A stretch of DNA of 25,874 nt from W11650 sp041844915 (GTDB taxonomy: Bacteria; Bacillota; Clostridia; Lachnospirales; Vallitaleaceae), in contig JBGZBY010000127.1 in the NCBI GenBank assembly GCA_041844915.1, forward strand, positions 1 to 25,874. The letters are read 5' to 3'. The position numbers and the translations under genes are program-made. The notes beneath the pieces are model-generated. The model was given only the letters and a program-made list of their open reading frames with translations, was not told the origin of the DNA and did no database searches. Of the stretch, positions 25,146 through 25,874 are shown one piece after another (the first letter of the stretch is position 1; each line of letters opens with the position of its first letter).

Positions 25146-25874
25146 TCAAATTCCATCCCCAAGCGCCCGAAATACCAAAAATGCCAAGAGAGCAATCAAA
25201 CTAGCCGTCACAAAATTAACAATATCATTGTTAATCCCCAAAAAACCTCTGGCTTTTTTTCGTTTTTTGCCGTCCGCCTCACTGGCAACCTCCGTCAGCC
25301 GGCCTTCTTCAGTCAAATACTTTACCTGCAAAGCATCGCCTAAAACGCTATCTACTAAGGTTCCCAAAAAACCAAAGCCTATGACTAGCAATATTTCCTG
25401 CCATCGGTATCGAAAAAGAAGCGGCAGCACCATAATCCCTGCGGCAAAAAAGCCGCAAAGCAAACCAAAAACAGAAACGCCTCCCGACAAGCCTTTTTCC
25501 ACCAACCTACCGGTAAGCAGAGAAAAGGTTTTTCCCCTCGTCAGCATTCCCAGATCCGACGATACTGTGTCCGCCGCCGCTGCTGCAAACGCGGCAAAGC
25601 TTGCCAGAACCGCTTCCCTCTGCGCCTGCAAAAGCTCTCCCATCCACAAAACCGCAATAATCGCTGCCGAATTCGCCAGCACTTGAACGCAGCCTCTGGC
25701 TCCTTTCCTTTGATGTAGAGCTTCCGCCCTGCGCTTCCCCTCATTTTTCCATTTCCCACTAATTGAGCCTATGACAAAAAACAGAATCAGACCGACATAT
25801 AGGCGCAAGCCGCCGCCAGTATAAATCAATGCTCCGACCAAAAAAGCAATCCCTGCTCCATTTCCAGTAATGGA
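25146..25874 (-). CDS. DUF92 (TMEM19-like) membrane protein, 5' end outside window
   Basis: The frame is open to the right edge, so about the first 30 residues of a typical protein are missing and the true start is not visible. Family features: SITGNGAG...LVGALIYTGGG near the visible start, then ADTVSSDLGML and GLSGGVSVFGLLCG, matching the Asp/Ser/Glu-Gly loop regions of DUF92, and FGFLGTLVDSVLGDALQ. Six or so hydrophobic segments with one charged cytoplasmic loop (KKRKKARG). A plant member acts in phytyl-phosphate phosphorylation; the bacterial role is unknown, though a polyprenyl- or lipid-phosphate role is a fair guess. Stop at 25146, 113 bases before the glycosyltransferase start. Confidence 0.85.
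   Translation of the reverse strand, partial: SITGNGAGIAFLVGALIYTGGGLRLYVGLILFFVIGSISGKWKNEGKRRAEALHQRKGARGCVQVLANSAAIIAVLWMGELLQAQREAVLASFAAFAAAAADTVSSDLGMLTRGKTFSLLTGRLVEKGLSGGVSVFGLLCGFFAAGIMVLPLLFRYRWQEILLVIGFGFLGTLVDSVLGDALQVKYLTEEGRLTEVASEADGKKRKKARGFLGINNDIVNFVTASLIALLAFLVFRALGDGI

Noticed and set aside
1..25874. CRISPR arrays, tRNA or rRNA genes, insertion sequences
   Set aside because: No regularly spaced identical repeats, tRNA-like cloverleafs, rRNA segments or transposase frames were seen.

Overview
The window looks like chromosomal DNA from a low-to-moderate GC Gram-positive anaerobe (Bacillota, probably class Clostridia). The signs are strong AGGAGG-type ribosome sites, TTGACA/TATAAT promoters, a lipoprotein-anchored solute receptor, and a very large secreted enzyme ending in three S-layer homology (SLH) modules. 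The species cannot be named from this sequence. Almost every gene is on the minus strand, so transcription runs right to left.

Layout by region. (1) 1-436: the 3' end of an AT-rich unknown plus-strand gene converges on guaA, with terminators between them; this may be the edge of an island inserted at the guaA 3' end. (2) 437-3602: guaA (GMP synthase, own promoter) and an SLC13/DASS-type carboxylate transporter. (3) 3715-9830: a tripartite tricarboxylate transporter operon (tctC-tctB-tctA), then an atypical EPSP-synthase-like enolpyruvyl transferase that overlaps a LacI-family regulator by 8 bp. A strong promoter in front of tctC is bracketed by two LacI-type operators 150 bp apart. A ~155-bp tandem repeat follows lacI. 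(4) 10161-18019: a complete L-ascorbate utilisation cluster in the order ulaA-ulaC-ulaG-ulaB-ulaD-ulaE-ulaF (PTS transport, lactonase, decarboxylase, 3-epimerase, 4-epimerase, giving D-xylulose 5-phosphate). A SorC-family regulator follows, and a decayed sulfatase fragment lies between the two. (5) 18146-23047: a 1477-residue GH18 endo-beta-N-acetylglucosaminidase-like, SLH-anchored surface enzyme with leucine-rich-repeat-like, discoidin-like and triple-repeat modules. It is read from a consensus promoter through a ~300-nt structured leader. (6) 23105-25874: a metallophosphoesterase, a GT4 lipid-type glycosyltransferase coupled to it by an ATGA overlap, and a DUF92 membrane protein cut by the window edge.

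As a whole this is a nutrient-scavenging stretch: ascorbate by PTS, di- or tricarboxylates by TTT and DASS transporters, and host-type glycans by the GH18 enzyme, with a dead sulfatase in the same theme. The least expected items are the enolpyruvyl-transferase-like gene inside a transporter/LacI operon with two substituted active-site positions, the surface N-glycan endoglycosidase with its long leader, and a recurring pattern of degenerate tandem duplications and a shared motif in the intergenic gaps.
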